A stretch of DNA of 64,000 nt from Phycisphaeraceae bacterium (GCA_019636565.1 JAHBXG010000010.1:58374-122373); one strand, 5' to 3'. Positions 18,114 to 26,653 are shown, numbered from the stretch's first letter. Numbers and translations: made by a program. The notes: generated by a model not told the origin, from the letters alone.

Positions 18114-18200
18114 ATGCTGTGTTGGCGTGATGGACGCAACATTTGGACGTTCATGCGATCTTGTGCCTCGCGTCGAAACGCTCGCACAAGGACGAAGTGA
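18114..18200 (+). CDS. Possible 28-residue leader peptide before the PRC-barrel gene
   Basis: A short frame beginning ATG at 18114 right after ACGGAGGAATC, an excellent ribosome site, and stopping 15 bases before the next start. It encodes MLCWRDGRNIWTFMRSCASR and eight further basic residues, rich in Cys, Trp and Arg. Nothing else explains the strong ribosome site. It could be a regulatory leader peptide controlling the stress gene behind it, or chance. Confidence 0.4.
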   Translation: MLCWRDGRNIWTFMRSCASRRNARTRTK

Positions 18201-18215
18201 AAGGAGTGTTCCAAC

Positions 18216-19493
18216 ATGTCCACTAAGACCCGAACTGTGTCCGCTTGTTTGCTGGCGGCCGCCGTTGGCGGTTGCTTGTGCGTTGCCGGCGAACCCGCGA
18301 CTCAGCAGCAGATGCCGCCGAGAACGGCGACCCCCCACGCGGACGCAGCCCCAACGTACGTCTACTCGTCGCGCACCTATGCGTCGGCCGACAAACTGCG
18401 GGGCGCGACCGTCGAGAACGCGGCAAAGAAAAACATCGGTTCTATCAGCGACCTGATCATCGATCGTGGCTCCGGCGCCGTGGCCTACGTGGTGCTGAGT
18501 GCCGGGGGCTTCCTGGGCATCGGTTCCAAGCAGGTGGCGATCCCGTTCTCTTCGTTCGGGTGGGATCCCAACGACCGGAGACTCACGCTCGAGACGACTC
18601 CCGAGAACGCCAAGCTCTGGCCGGAGTTCGATGAAAAGAACTGGAGCGGCACCGAAGACAGTCTCTCCAGCCGCCTGAGCCGCGACTATTACCGCACGCC
18701 TCAGAACTACTACCCGTCTTCGGCAGGCAGCGATAGCACGCATATCAAGGGCACCGTGACGCGCGTCGATCGGCGTGCGGTACCGGGCAGCGCCACCGAA
18801 GAAATGGTCGTGACCGTCCGTACGAACGATGGCAACGAGGAAGACGTTGTCCTCGGCCCGTCTTACTACCTTGCGGGCAATTCCAACGCGATCTATCGCG
18901 ATGCACCGATTGATGTCGTTGTTTCGCGCGTCGATCGCGACGGCCGCCCCGTCGTTGTCGCCCGATCGTACAACGTGCAGTCGAAAGACACCTCGCTTTA
19001 CGATAATTCGGGCAAGGCCCATTGGTGGTCTTGGAAGAAGAGCAATTCCAATCAGCCGATTGGTTATCCGTTCCTGCTGAACTCCGAGATTGATGGCAAG
19101 CACATCAACGCCCGGGGTGAGGACTGCGGCAAGGTGGACGATCTCATCGTCGAAACCGGCACCGGCCGGGTCGTGTTCCTCTCGATCGATCCCGACCAGA
19201 ACGTGCTCGGCATCGCCGACACCAAGCGCCTGATTCCGTGGGGCGTAGCGATGGTCGTGACGACGGACGGCGTGAATCTCGACGCCACCAAGGCCATGAT
19301 CACGAGTGCCCCGGAAACGCCGAGCGACCTCGCGATGCTCGCGAACGACTCGCAATTCCGGACAATCTATCAGAGTTTCGGAATCTCCGAGCCGTACTAC
19401 TACGACCGCGACTGGGACAACAACAGTTGGAACAACCGGAGGGGGAACCCCGCCCGTCGTGATCGCGATGTTCGTGACCACGAACCGAAGTAG
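18216..19493 (+). CDS. Exported protein with two PRC-barrel domains
   Basis: A 425-residue protein with an N-terminal signal sequence (about 1-27, containing AACLLAAAVGG-like hydrophobic core and a Cys that might be lipidated). Two PRC-barrel domains are visible: residues about 50-125 (LRGATVENAAKKNIGSISDL) and about 285-365 (GEDCGKVDDLIVETGTGRVV). A middle segment of about 100 residues (KGTVTRVDRRAVPGSATEEM) looks like an OB/beta barrel. The tail is Tyr/Asp/Asn/Arg-rich. The start follows AAGGAG. PRC-barrel proteins accompany CsbD and YciF genes in other bacteria and bind unknown partners. It faces away from the islet. Confidence 0.85.
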   Translation: MSTKTRTVSACLLAAAVGGCLCVAGEPATQQQMPPRTATPHADAAPTYVYSSRTYASADKLRGATVENAAKKNIGSISDLIIDRGSGAVAYVVLSAGGFLGIGSKQVAIPFSSFGWDPNDRRLTLETTPENAKLWPEFDEKNWSGTEDSLSSRLSRDYYRTPQNYYPSSAGSDSTHIKGTVTRVDRRAVPGSATEEMVVTVRTNDGNEEDVVLGPSYYLAGNSNAIYRDAPIDVVVSRVDRDGRPVVVARSYNVQSKDTSLYDNSGKAHWWSWKKSNSNQPIGYPFLLNSEIDGKHINARGEDCGKVDDLIVETGTGRVVFLSIDPDQNVLGIADTKRLIPWGVAMVVTTDGVNLDATKAMITSAPETPSDLAMLANDSQFRTIYQSFGISEPYYYDRDWDNNSWNNRRGNPARRDRDVRDHEPK

Positions 19494-19545
19494 GACCTTT
19501 CACCCACTTTGTCTCGCGGCGTCCGTTCGGCGCCGCGGGGCTTTC

Positions 19546-19589
19546 GCGGCCGCCCGTGCTCAATATCGCGGCCTATGCCGGGCGGCCGC
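19546..19589 (+). terminator. Hairpin after the PRC-barrel gene
   Basis: GCGGCCGCCCG at 19546-19556 pairs perfectly with CGGGCGGCCGC at 19579-19589 around a 22-base loop, followed by a short TTTT. It lies 53 bases after the PRC-barrel stop and could end that transcript. Confidence 0.4.
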
Positions 19590-19694
19590 AACCAAGTTTT
19601 CTTCGCGCAGGGCGTGACGGTCCTTCAAGGCCTTCACGCCCATTTTCATCCTTTGAGCGCGCTCGCCGCACGGCGATGCGGGCAACAATCCCGC

Positions 19695-19913
19695 ATGGCC
19701 ACCAAGGACAGCAAGTCGCTCTCCCGTTCACTCGGGGAGTTCTTCGGTCACATCTGGAAGGGCGTGCAGGAACCGGTGACCCCGTCCTCGAACAAGCAGA
19801 TCGTGCGGCAGGAAACGACCGAGGAGGTTCGCCAGACCGAATCGGGAAAGGTAATCATGCGACGGACGATTGTGGATGAGCTCGAAGTTCCTGCGAAACC
19901 GCCAAAAACTTGA
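19695..19913 (+). CDS. Small hypothetical protein
   Basis: A 72-residue hydrophilic protein of unknown function. It has a short N-terminal helix (SLSRSLGEFFGHIWKGVQEP) and a charged segment rich in Glu/Thr/Val (VRQETTEEVRQTESGKVIMR). No signal peptide or membrane helix is present. The ATG at 19695 has no Shine-Dalgarno site. It ends 29 bases before the first of three small lipoproteins and may be co-transcribed with them. Confidence 0.55.
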   Translation: MATKDSKSLSRSLGEFFGHIWKGVQEPVTPSSNKQIVRQETTEEVRQTESGKVIMRRTIVDELEVPAKPPKT

Positions 19914-19942
19914 TACAACACAAGCCAACTGAAAGGACCCAA

Positions 19943-20461
19943 ATGAACTTGGCATCGATCCGGAAATCCGGTTTGCTTTGCGTAACGCTCGCCTCGGGCG
20001 CGATTCTTCTAGTGGGCTGCGCCACCGGATCGGGAAGCGGGGGCTCGGGCGACGGACTGGGCGCCGGAGGCGGCGGATTCGGCAACGACTCCAGCGGCTG
20101 GGGTGAATCCGGCGCAGAGGTCGGTATCGCCAACGAGAGCGGCGCAACGCTCAAGATCGAGCCATACGTCTCGAACGAGGCGGGGGAACTGCTATTTCCG
20201 CTTCCGGACTTCTTCATCGTGATGCCGGGCCAGAGCGCGACTCGCTTCGTGGGGCTCTCGCGCCAGACGCAGGATGAAGCGATCGAGGGCGCGCGATACG
20301 TTGCCGTCACGGTCACCGCCATCAGCGGGCGCGAGGGTTTCTACGGCACGTGGATCGCGACCAACCAGGGCGGCGGCTACAACCTCCAGGCGCGCGACGG
20401 CTCCGACGGGTACGTGCACCTCTATTACGAGGGATCGAACCAGGAAGTCGGCGGAAACTGA
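19943..20461 (+). CDS. Small lipoprotein, first of three related
   Basis: A 172-residue predicted lipoprotein: basic n-region, hydrophobic core and lipobox LLVGC with Cys26, then a Gly/Ser-rich linker (about 28-55). The mature part begins VGIANESGATLKIEPYVSNE and looks like an all-beta domain of about 110 residues ending GYVHLYYEG. The start follows GAAAGGA. The two genes behind it encode proteins with a similar plan, so I read them as diverged paralogues in one operon. Function unknown. Confidence 0.75.
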   Translation: MNLASIRKSGLLCVTLASGAILLVGCATGSGSGGSGDGLGAGGGGFGNDSSGWGESGAEVGIANESGATLKIEPYVSNEAGELLFPLPDFFIVMPGQSATRFVGLSRQTQDEAIEGARYVAVTVTAISGREGFYGTWIATNQGGGYNLQARDGSDGYVHLYYEGSNQEVGGN

Positions 20462-20501
20462 CTTGCGAGCCGTTTCGGAATCCCCGACCGGGAGCATCGC
20501 G

Positions 20502-20924
20502 ATGCGGAGCCTTTTCTTGGCATTTACGGTGGGTGCCGTTGCGATCCTGGCGGGGTGTGCGTCCGACAAACCTGCACCTCCTCCGGGCGCCGGGATGATG
20601 GGCGCTTTCTATTTCCGAAACGACAGCACCTCGACGCTTACGGTGCAGCCGTTCGAGGCGGAGACGCCAGGCGGGATGCGCAAACCGCTGGGTGACGCCT
20701 TCACGATCGCTCCCGGCGACACCGATTCACGAAACATCGGGGTACCGGGCAAGGTCGTTGTGCTGACGATCAAGGCAAGCGGGCAGGATCGCAAGTACCT
20801 GAGCGGCGAATGGGTAGTGACCGAGCGTGCCGGCGGTTTCCGGCTTTACGCGTTCACCGATCACGCAGACACGGTTCGCCTGAGTTGGAACGACCGGGGC
20901 GGTGAAGAAGTCCTCTTGCAGTAA
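20502..20924 (+). CDS. Small lipoprotein, second of three related
   Basis: A 140-residue predicted lipoprotein with lipobox ILAGC (Cys19). The mature domain starts GAFYFRNDSTSTLTVQPFEA, which parallels VGIANESGATLKIEPYVSNE of the preceding gene, and continues through APGD, EWVVTERAGGFRLYAF and DTVRLSWND. The pattern suggests the same beta-sandwich. It starts 40 bases after the first lipoprotein gene. Function unknown. Confidence 0.75.
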   Translation: MRSLFLAFTVGAVAILAGCASDKPAPPPGAGMMGAFYFRNDSTSTLTVQPFEAETPGGMRKPLGDAFTIAPGDTDSRNIGVPGKVVVLTIKASGQDRKYLSGEWVVTERAGGFRLYAFTDHADTVRLSWNDRGGEEVLLQ

Positions 20925-20937
20925 CCGGAGCGCAACT

Positions 20938-21435
20938 GTGAATATCGCACGCGTCGCCTTGGGCCTGTTTGCCGCGCTTCTGCTGGGAGGGTGCGCGGGC
21001 GGAGCCGGCAGCCCAAACCAGCTTGTTGTCACCAACGATTCTGCAGGGGCGATCGAGGCGATGGTCTGGGCGGGCGATGCCCTGCCGCCGGATCCACAGA
21101 CGCCCGTGAAAATGGAAGCCGCGATCACGAACTCGATCGGGGCCGGTCAAATCTGGCGAGTCGATCTGCCGGAACGCAGCGCTGCGAGCCAGAGTGCGAG
21201 CAGCACCGTGGCGACGCTTGCGGTGCGGGCGCAGGGTGAGGATATTGCCCTCTCGAAGTGGATCGACGTGGAGGGTGTGCGTCCCTGGGTAGTTCGTGTG
21301 TTTGGCGAATCGCCCAATCTGCGCGTAGCCCGGGTGATCCAGCAGCCGGATGACGGACGGATGCAAAGGGCCATCGGCCCTCGCCCTCCGTCGGTTGGTT
21401 CGACGGGCGGCTTCGGCTCTGGTCCCCAGCGATAA
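20938..21435 (+). CDS. Small lipoprotein, third of three related
   Basis: A 165-residue predicted lipoprotein with lipobox LLGGC (Cys19). GTG at 20938 is chosen as the start because it follows CCGGAG and gives a normal signal peptide; an ATG at 20902 overlaps the previous gene. The domain opens NQLVVTNDSAGAIEAMVWAG and contains SKWIDVEGVRPWVVRVFG, again like its neighbours. The C-terminus is Pro/Gly-rich. Function unknown. Confidence 0.7.
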   Translation: MNIARVALGLFAALLLGGCAGGAGSPNQLVVTNDSAGAIEAMVWAGDALPPDPQTPVKMEAAITNSIGAGQIWRVDLPERSAASQSASSTVATLAVRAQGEDIALSKWIDVEGVRPWVVRVFGESPNLRVARVIQQPDDGRMQRAIGPRPPSVGSTGGFGSGPQR

Positions 21436-21723
21436 ACGCTGACGCATGGGACTCCCTCACGAGACCCGGCGCACGATGTGAGGATACTCGAGGCGACGCT
21501 GCGCCGCAAGCACATTTTGCGACGCGGAACTGGGCGCTACACACCCGGCCCGAATCGACGACGCGCCGCCCTCAAGCAATTCCGAGCAGCCTCGCGAAGG
21601 AACAGGGCCGCTTGGGCGGACAAATCGGGTCGGGGAACTGGCGATGCCGAGGGCCGATTCAACGGCCCGGGGACTGGCGGGGGTTGCGGTGCGCGGTAGC
21701 CTAATTGGGATGGAGGGCTCAAC

Positions 21724-22587
21724 ATGGCACATCGAGGCGTGGTGGTTGCCGCAGGCGCGGCAATGGTGGCGGCGTGGTGGTGTCTGGCCGCGGAACAGCA
21801 CATCGTGCTGCCCGCAACGTTTGCAAACACCGAGGGTGCGATCAGCAACAACATTCCGATCGCTTCGGGAACTGGCACTTTTCAGGTGATGTATTCAGCG
21901 GGTGAGATGTCCGGCGTGCCGGTGAACAGCCGCATCACCGGATTCCAGTTGCGGCAGGACAACATTCTCGGATTCACGGGTTGGCCACGCAATGACGCCA
22001 CGATCACGGACTTTCGGGTATTCATGGGAAAGAGCCTCCGAACGCCGGCGACCTTCAGCAACACGTTCGCGGACAACATCATCGAGAAGGAACTGGTGAG
22101 GTCCGGCGCGCTCATGCTGGCGAAAAACGCCTATCCCGGCGGCCCGATCAACGGCCCACCCCGCGCCTGGGGCCCCGTGATTCCGCTTGATTCTCCATAC
22201 ACATATCACGGCGGACCGCTGGTGATTGAGTTCAGGACGTCCGGCGCCGGGAGCGCGGGCGGCACCGCGTGCGATGCGACGACAAACAGCGCGGCCGCGG
22301 CGGGAGGAGGCAATGCGACCAGTCCCGAGGCGACAACATCCAACGGCGGGAGCGTGTCGATCATCCGGCTCACGTATGTTCCGCCCGGCTGCCCGGCCGA
22401 CCTGAATCAGGATGGATTCGTCGACGATGCGGATTTTCCAATCTTTGTCGCCGCGTACAACATTCTGGACTGCGCGGATCCGTCAATGCCCGGCGGTTGT
22501 CCGGCGGATCTGAACGTCGACGGTTTTGTGGACGACGCGGACTTTGTCGAGTTTGTCGTCGCGTACAACGAATTGGTGTGTCCGTGA
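21724..22587 (+). CDS. Secreted dockerin-type protein, tandem copy 1
   Basis: A 287-residue exported protein with a signal peptide (about 1-23, ending CLAA). The mature domain (about 24-215) begins EQHIVLPATFANTEGAISNN and contains GSRITGFQ-like and RGGPLVIE-like segments, probably all-beta. The C-terminal 65 residues are the two-repeat EF-hand module ending LVCP. It follows GGAGGG, a good ribosome site. The next gene is a close paralogue. The family of the main domain is not recognised. Confidence 0.8.
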   Translation: MAHRGVVVAAGAAMVAAWWCLAAEQHIVLPATFANTEGAISNNIPIASGTGTFQVMYSAGEMSGVPVNSRITGFQLRQDNILGFTGWPRNDATITDFRVFMGKSLRTPATFSNTFADNIIEKELVRSGALMLAKNAYPGGPINGPPRAWGPVIPLDSPYTYHGGPLVIEFRTSGAGSAGGTACDATTNSAAAAGGGNATSPEATTSNGGSVSIIRLTYVPPGCPADLNQDGFVDDADFPIFVAAYNILDCADPSMPGGCPADLNVDGFVDDADFVEFVVAYNELVCP

Positions 22588-22664
22588 CGGGAGCAGAAGA
22601 GGAGACGAAGAGACGAAGAAGCGGCAAACCACGATCGCCTCTGTATCTGAAAGAGAGAACAGTC

Positions 22665-23537
22665 ATGGCCAAGCGAGGGGTCGAGACGGGTCTTCTGCTG
22701 GCTGCTGGCGCCATCGGCGGGATGAGCGTGCGTGCGGAGCAGCACATCGTGTTGCCAGCAGCGTTTGCGAACGCGGAGGGCCCGATCAACACATCAATTC
22801 CGATCGGATCCGGAAGCGGCACGGTGCAAACCATGTATTCGGAGCAGGAAATGCAGAGCGTGCCGATTGGCAGCCGCATCACTGGGTTCCAGACCCGGCA
22901 GGACAACAACTTTGCGCTGCTGCCGTGGCCGCGCAACAGTTTCACGGTCGCGGACTATCGCATCTACATGGGCACGAGCAATCTGACGCCCGCGGCTTTT
23001 AGCAGCACCTTTGGGGCCAACATCGCAGAAAAGCAGCAGGTAAAGGCGGGTCCGCTCCCGCTCGCAAAGAACGCGTACCCCGGGGGCGTTCCGCTCGGAG
23101 GCCCGATTCCGAAGGATTGGGGCCCGGTCATCGCGTTCGATCAGCACTATGTCTATCGGGGCGGCCCGCTCGTGATCGAGTGGAGGAACACAGGAGCGGG
23201 ATCCGAGAGCGGGACCTCGGGCGATGCCGCGAACAACAGTGCCGCAGCGGCGGGGGGCGGGAATTCGACGAGCCCGGATGCGACGACATCGAATGGCGGA
23301 GGGGCTGCGATCGTGCGGCTGACCTACATCCCGCCCGGATGTCCGGCGGACCTGAATCAAGACGGCTTCGTGGACGATTCCGACTTTCCGACTTTCGTCG
23401 TCGCGTACAACATCCTGGACTGTGCGGACCCATCGATGCCCAGCGGTTGTCCGGCGGATCTGAATGCCGACGGGTTTGTGGACGACGGCGACTTCGTCGA
23501 GTTTGTCGTGGCGTACAACGAACTGGTGTGTCCGTAA
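22665..23537 (+). CDS. Secreted dockerin-type protein, tandem copy 2
   Basis: A 290-residue exported protein closely similar along its length to the preceding gene product: EQHIVLPAAFANAEGPINTS, then GSRITGFQTRQDNNFALLPW and RGGPLVIEWRNTGAGSESG. The signal peptide covers about residues 1-24. The C-terminal EF-hand module again ends LVCP. The 77-base spacer contains a GAAGA/GACGA purine run. The pair is a recent tandem duplication that has begun to diverge. Function unknown. Confidence 0.8.
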   Translation: MAKRGVETGLLLAAGAIGGMSVRAEQHIVLPAAFANAEGPINTSIPIGSGSGTVQTMYSEQEMQSVPIGSRITGFQTRQDNNFALLPWPRNSFTVADYRIYMGTSNLTPAAFSSTFGANIAEKQQVKAGPLPLAKNAYPGGVPLGGPIPKDWGPVIAFDQHYVYRGGPLVIEWRNTGAGSESGTSGDAANNSAAAAGGGNSTSPDATTSNGGGAAIVRLTYIPPGCPADLNQDGFVDDSDFPTFVVAYNILDCADPSMPSGCPADLNADGFVDDGDFVEFVVAYNELVCP

Positions 23538-23606
23538 GAAACTCAGAAAGCGATGGGGAGGTGGCGAACTCACTCAACGCCGCCGACGCTCCGCTTCATA
23601 CAATCG

Positions 23607-23622
23607 CCCCTTCTGAAAGGGG
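23607..23622 (+). promoter_or_regulatory. Hairpin covering the yajQ ribosome binding site
   Basis: CCCCTT pairs with AAGGGG around the loop CTGA, six bases before the ATG. The 3' arm is the Shine-Dalgarno-like AAAGGGG, so the fold could limit translation. The stem is short, which makes a regulatory role uncertain. Confidence 0.35.
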
Positions 23623-23627
23623 TTTTC

Positions 23628-24134
23628 ATGCCGTCCTTGGACATCGTCTCGAAACTCAACTTCGCCGAACTTGATAACGCCATCAACAACGCGAAGAAAG
23701 CCGTCATGGCCCGCTTCGATTTCCGGGGCTCGCACACCGAGATCGAACTGGTCAAGGAGGGCGAAAAGAAAGAGCAGGGCATCAAGCTCGTCGCGGCCGA
23801 CGAAAGCAAGATGAAGGGCCTGAAGGAAATGTTCGAGAGCGCCTGCATGAAGCGGGGCATCCTGCCCCGTTCCTTTGATTGGGGCGAGGTCGAGCCCGCC
23901 CTTGCCGGAAACGTCAAGTGCCAGGCCAAGATCCGTAACGGCATCCCGCAGGACAAGGCCAAGGAAATGGTCAAGATGATCAAGGACACCAAGATGAAGG
24001 TGCAGGCCTCGATCCAGGGAGACGAAATCCGGATCAGCGGCAAGCAGATCGACGACCTTCAGAGCGTGATGGCGATGCTCCAGAAGGCGGATCTGGAACT
24101 GCCGCTGCAGTTTGTGAATATGAAGCGGGACTAG
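23628..24134 (+). CDS. YajQ-family nucleotide-binding protein
   Basis: A 168-residue YajQ-family (UPF0234) protein; the family's usual length is about 163. It opens MPSLDIVSKLNFAELDNAIN and contains ARFDFRGSHTEIEL, GNVKCQAKIRNGIPQDKAKE and a C-terminal LPLQFVNMKRD, all family hallmarks. Some members bind cyclic di-GMP or act as co-regulators; binding here is inferred. It follows an AAAGGGG site that lies in a small hairpin. The next gene is aroC, 58 bases on. Confidence 0.92.
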   Translation: MPSLDIVSKLNFAELDNAINNAKKAVMARFDFRGSHTEIELVKEGEKKEQGIKLVAADESKMKGLKEMFESACMKRGILPRSFDWGEVEPALAGNVKCQAKIRNGIPQDKAKEMVKMIKDTKMKVQASIQGDEIRISGKQIDDLQSVMAMLQKADLELPLQFVNMKRD

Positions 24135-24180
24135 GCCACTCGTGCTCAGCGACCGAGGCTGATGACTCCGCCCGGCAGAA

Positions 24181-24186
24181 TACCCT
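24181..24186 (+). promoter_or_regulatory. Putative -10 element of a leaderless aroC promoter
   Basis: TACCCT ends six bases before the aroC ATG, with no Shine-Dalgarno sequence. The same hexamer has the same placing before the GT39 and cyclophilin genes. Confidence 0.35.
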
Positions 24187-24192
24187 TCTCGC

Positions 24193-25392
24193 ATGCCAGT
24201 TCTCGACTATCAGACCGCCGGCGAATCGCACGGCCCCGCCCTTGTCATCACCATCACGGGCTTACCCGCCGGGCTTGACCTCGATCTCGACTTCATCAAC
24301 GCGGAATTGGTGCGCCGCCAGGGCGGGTACGGCAGGGGCGGGCGCCAGCGCATCGAGCAGGACGCCGTGGAGTTTCTGACCGGCGTGAGGCGGGGCAAAA
24401 CGATCGCCGCACCCCTGACCATGGTGATCAGGAACAACGATTCGCGCCTCGACGACCTTCAGAAGACGCCCCCGGTGTATCGGCCCAGGCCCGGGCACGC
24501 CGACCTGGCGGGGAGCGTGAAGTGGCTGACGACCGACTGCCGCGAAACGCTGGAGCGAGCGAGCGCACGCGAGACGGCAAGCCGGGTGGCCGCGGGCGCG
24601 GTGGCGCGGTGCCTGCTCCGCGAGTTCGGGATCGAGGCGTTCGGATTCGTGCGCAGCATTCTGGATGCGAAAACCGATGCGGTCGTGACCGATGGCAACT
24701 GGCAGGAAATGAAGAAGATCCGCGATGCCAGCGAAACGTACTGCCCGGATGAATCCGTGACGGCGAAGCAGTGCGAGATCATCCGCCAGGCCAAGATCGA
24801 CAAGGACACGGTGGGCGGGCTTGTGGAGGCTCACGTTTTCGGCTGCCCAATCGGCCTGGGTTCGTGCATGGATTGGACCACGAAGCTCGACGCGAGGCTC
24901 GCGTACGCCGTGATGGGGATCCAGGCCTTCAAGGCTGTCGAGATCGGGCTGGGGAAAGAGTGCGCGTTCCTGCCCGGCCACAAAGTGCACGACCCTATCC
25001 GGTACGACGCGAAACTGCGGGGCAGCGCTCACCTGGGCTTCGTGCGCGACAGCAACAACGCGGGCGGAACCGAAGGCGGCATGACCAACGGCATGCCCGT
25101 CGTCGTGCGCGGCACGATGAAGCCGATCGCGACGTTGCTGCGCGGGATGCCAAGCGTGGACCTCAACACCAAAGAAAGCCAGATGAGCAGCTACGAGCGC
25201 AGCGACGTGTGCGCCGTGAGCGCCGCGAGCGTGGTGCTGGAAAATGTCGCAGCGTTCGAGATCGCGCGGGCGTTCACCGAGAAGTTCAGCGGGGATTCGC
25301 TGACCGAAATTCGGGCGCAGTACGACGCGTACATGCGGTTTGCGCGGATGCTGCCGCTGGAGCCGCCGGTGGCGGTAATGGCCAAGGGGTAA
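24193..25392 (+). CDS. aroC: Chorismate synthase
   Basis: A 399-residue chorismate synthase, the last enzyme of the shikimate pathway, converting 5-enolpyruvylshikimate-3-phosphate to chorismate with reduced FMN. Family motifs: GESHGPALVITITGLPAG at the start, GYGRGGRQRIEQDAVEFLTG, RPGHADLAGS, RASARETASRVAAGAVA and RDSNNAGGTEGGMTNG. Chorismate also feeds the MqnA step encoded at 4.8 kb. The first ATG fits the family start. The call is firm. Confidence 0.97.
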   Translation: MPVLDYQTAGESHGPALVITITGLPAGLDLDLDFINAELVRRQGGYGRGGRQRIEQDAVEFLTGVRRGKTIAAPLTMVIRNNDSRLDDLQKTPPVYRPRPGHADLAGSVKWLTTDCRETLERASARETASRVAAGAVARCLLREFGIEAFGFVRSILDAKTDAVVTDGNWQEMKKIRDASETYCPDESVTAKQCEIIRQAKIDKDTVGGLVEAHVFGCPIGLGSCMDWTTKLDARLAYAVMGIQAFKAVEIGLGKECAFLPGHKVHDPIRYDAKLRGSAHLGFVRDSNNAGGTEGGMTNGMPVVVRGTMKPIATLLRGMPSVDLNTKESQMSSYERSDVCAVSAASVVLENVAAFEIARAFTEKFSGDSLTEIRAQYDAYMRFARMLPLEPPVAVMAKG

Positions 25393-25429
25393 GAGGATCG
25401 CTACTTCTATTTGATAGTCTGGAAGAACA

Positions 25430-26653
25430 ATGACCCGTGCTGCAGATCCCACAGACCTAGAGGCACTCGAGCGGTTTGTCGTAGAGAACGATGAACTGCT
25501 TGAACTAGAGGAACGAATTGGCCGGTTCAATGTATTCGATGCACTTCGCATTGAGCGGGTAGAGATTCGTCACAGTAACTTCCTCGCATGGCTGCTCGAT
25601 CCGAATGGATCACACGGGCAAGGCGACTTGTTTCTAAAAGCCGTGCTCATGGACATGCTGAAGAAGGCGCGAGAAGCGGGCCAGACGCCTCCATTGTCTC
25701 CTGTTCTTCTGGATGGCGTGGACCTGCACGCGATTGAAATCCGCCGAGAATGGAAAAACCTCGATCTCTTGATTCGCTCGCGCAATCCGCCCTTTGTTGT
25801 GGTTGTCGAAAACAAGATTGATTCAGGCGAACACAGCAAACAACTTGACCGATACGCACAGGCAGTTCATGCCGAGTTCGGCAATGCTGCAGCGCTCTTT
25901 GTTTTCCTTGCAGCTAGCGGTCAAGAGGCGTCGGACGAAAGCTGGATCGACTATTCGTATGTCGATCTGCACCGAGTCTTGTCGCGCGTGAAGCGAACCG
26001 CCGCAGGCTCGCTTGGCGCGGACGTCGCCATATTCCTGGACCACTATCTTGGCCTGATCGGAAGCCGATTTATGAACGACGCAAAGATCGAAGAGTTGTG
26101 CCGTCGCATTTACTCGAACCATCGACGCGCCGTCGATCTCATTTTTGAGAACGTCGGAACGATTGGGGGCGGCGTCCATGCTCGCTTTGCGGAGCTTGTC
26201 CGAGAATCCGGACTTGATTGCGAAGTGGTCTTGAATGAATCGCGCGTGACGAAGATCGTACCGCGCTCATGGCTTCCATTTCTGCCACCACTTAGCGTGT
26301 ATTCGAATCAGGATGCACGCTCGTGGCTGGCGATACGGCTCGATACCTGGGAAACGGGCTTGTATCTGCAGGTTCGTGTCACGCAGACGACCTCGAACGA
26401 CTATCGCAACCGCATCGTCGAAGCATTGACGACGGCGGGCAATCCCTTTGGATTCAGAATCTCTTTCAAGAGAACGTGGCGCGATCAGAAGCGGATCACG
26501 CTGTATACCGAGACTGTTGTGGAAGAAATCGACAACGGGACCGATGAAGAGGAAAAGGCCGCCCAGCTTGCCTTCGAGCGACTCAAGACTCTTCTACAAC
26601 GAATCGCGGGCGTACGCGAAGTGCTTGCCCGTGTGCAGCACGACACAAAGTAA
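25430..26653 (+). CDS. PD-(D/E)XK nuclease-superfamily protein
   Basis: A 407-residue protein of the PDDEXK_4 type. The family signature HSNFLAWLLDPNGSHGQG lies at residues 48-65. The nuclease core shows Asp112 (WKNLDLLI), Glu127-Asn-Lys129 (VVVVENKI) and Gln138 (SKQLDRYAQ), the expected catalytic set. The C-terminal half is unassigned. The gene stands alone, is lower in GC and uses AT-ending codons more than its neighbours, which points to horizontal gain. Such proteins are often found in defence regions, but no partner genes are present here, so a defence role is only a possibility. Confidence 0.75.
   Translation: MTRAADPTDLEALERFVVENDELLELEERIGRFNVFDALRIERVEIRHSNFLAWLLDPNGSHGQGDLFLKAVLMDMLKKAREAGQTPPLSPVLLDGVDLHAIEIRREWKNLDLLIRSRNPPFVVVVENKIDSGEHSKQLDRYAQAVHAEFGNAAALFVFLAASGQEASDESWIDYSYVDLHRVLSRVKRTAAGSLGADVAIFLDHYLGLIGSRFMNDAKIEELCRRIYSNHRRAVDLIFENVGTIGGGVHARFAELVRESGLDCEVVLNESRVTKIVPRSWLPFLPPLSVYSNQDARSWLAIRLDTWETGLYLQVRVTQTTSNDYRNRIVEALTTAGNPFGFRISFKRTWRDQKRITLYTETVVEEIDNGTDEEEKAAQLAFERLKTLLQRIAGVREVLARVQHDTK

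Noticed and set aside
25430..26653. Restriction-modification system
   Set aside because: No methyltransferase or specificity subunit lies beside the nuclease-like gene.
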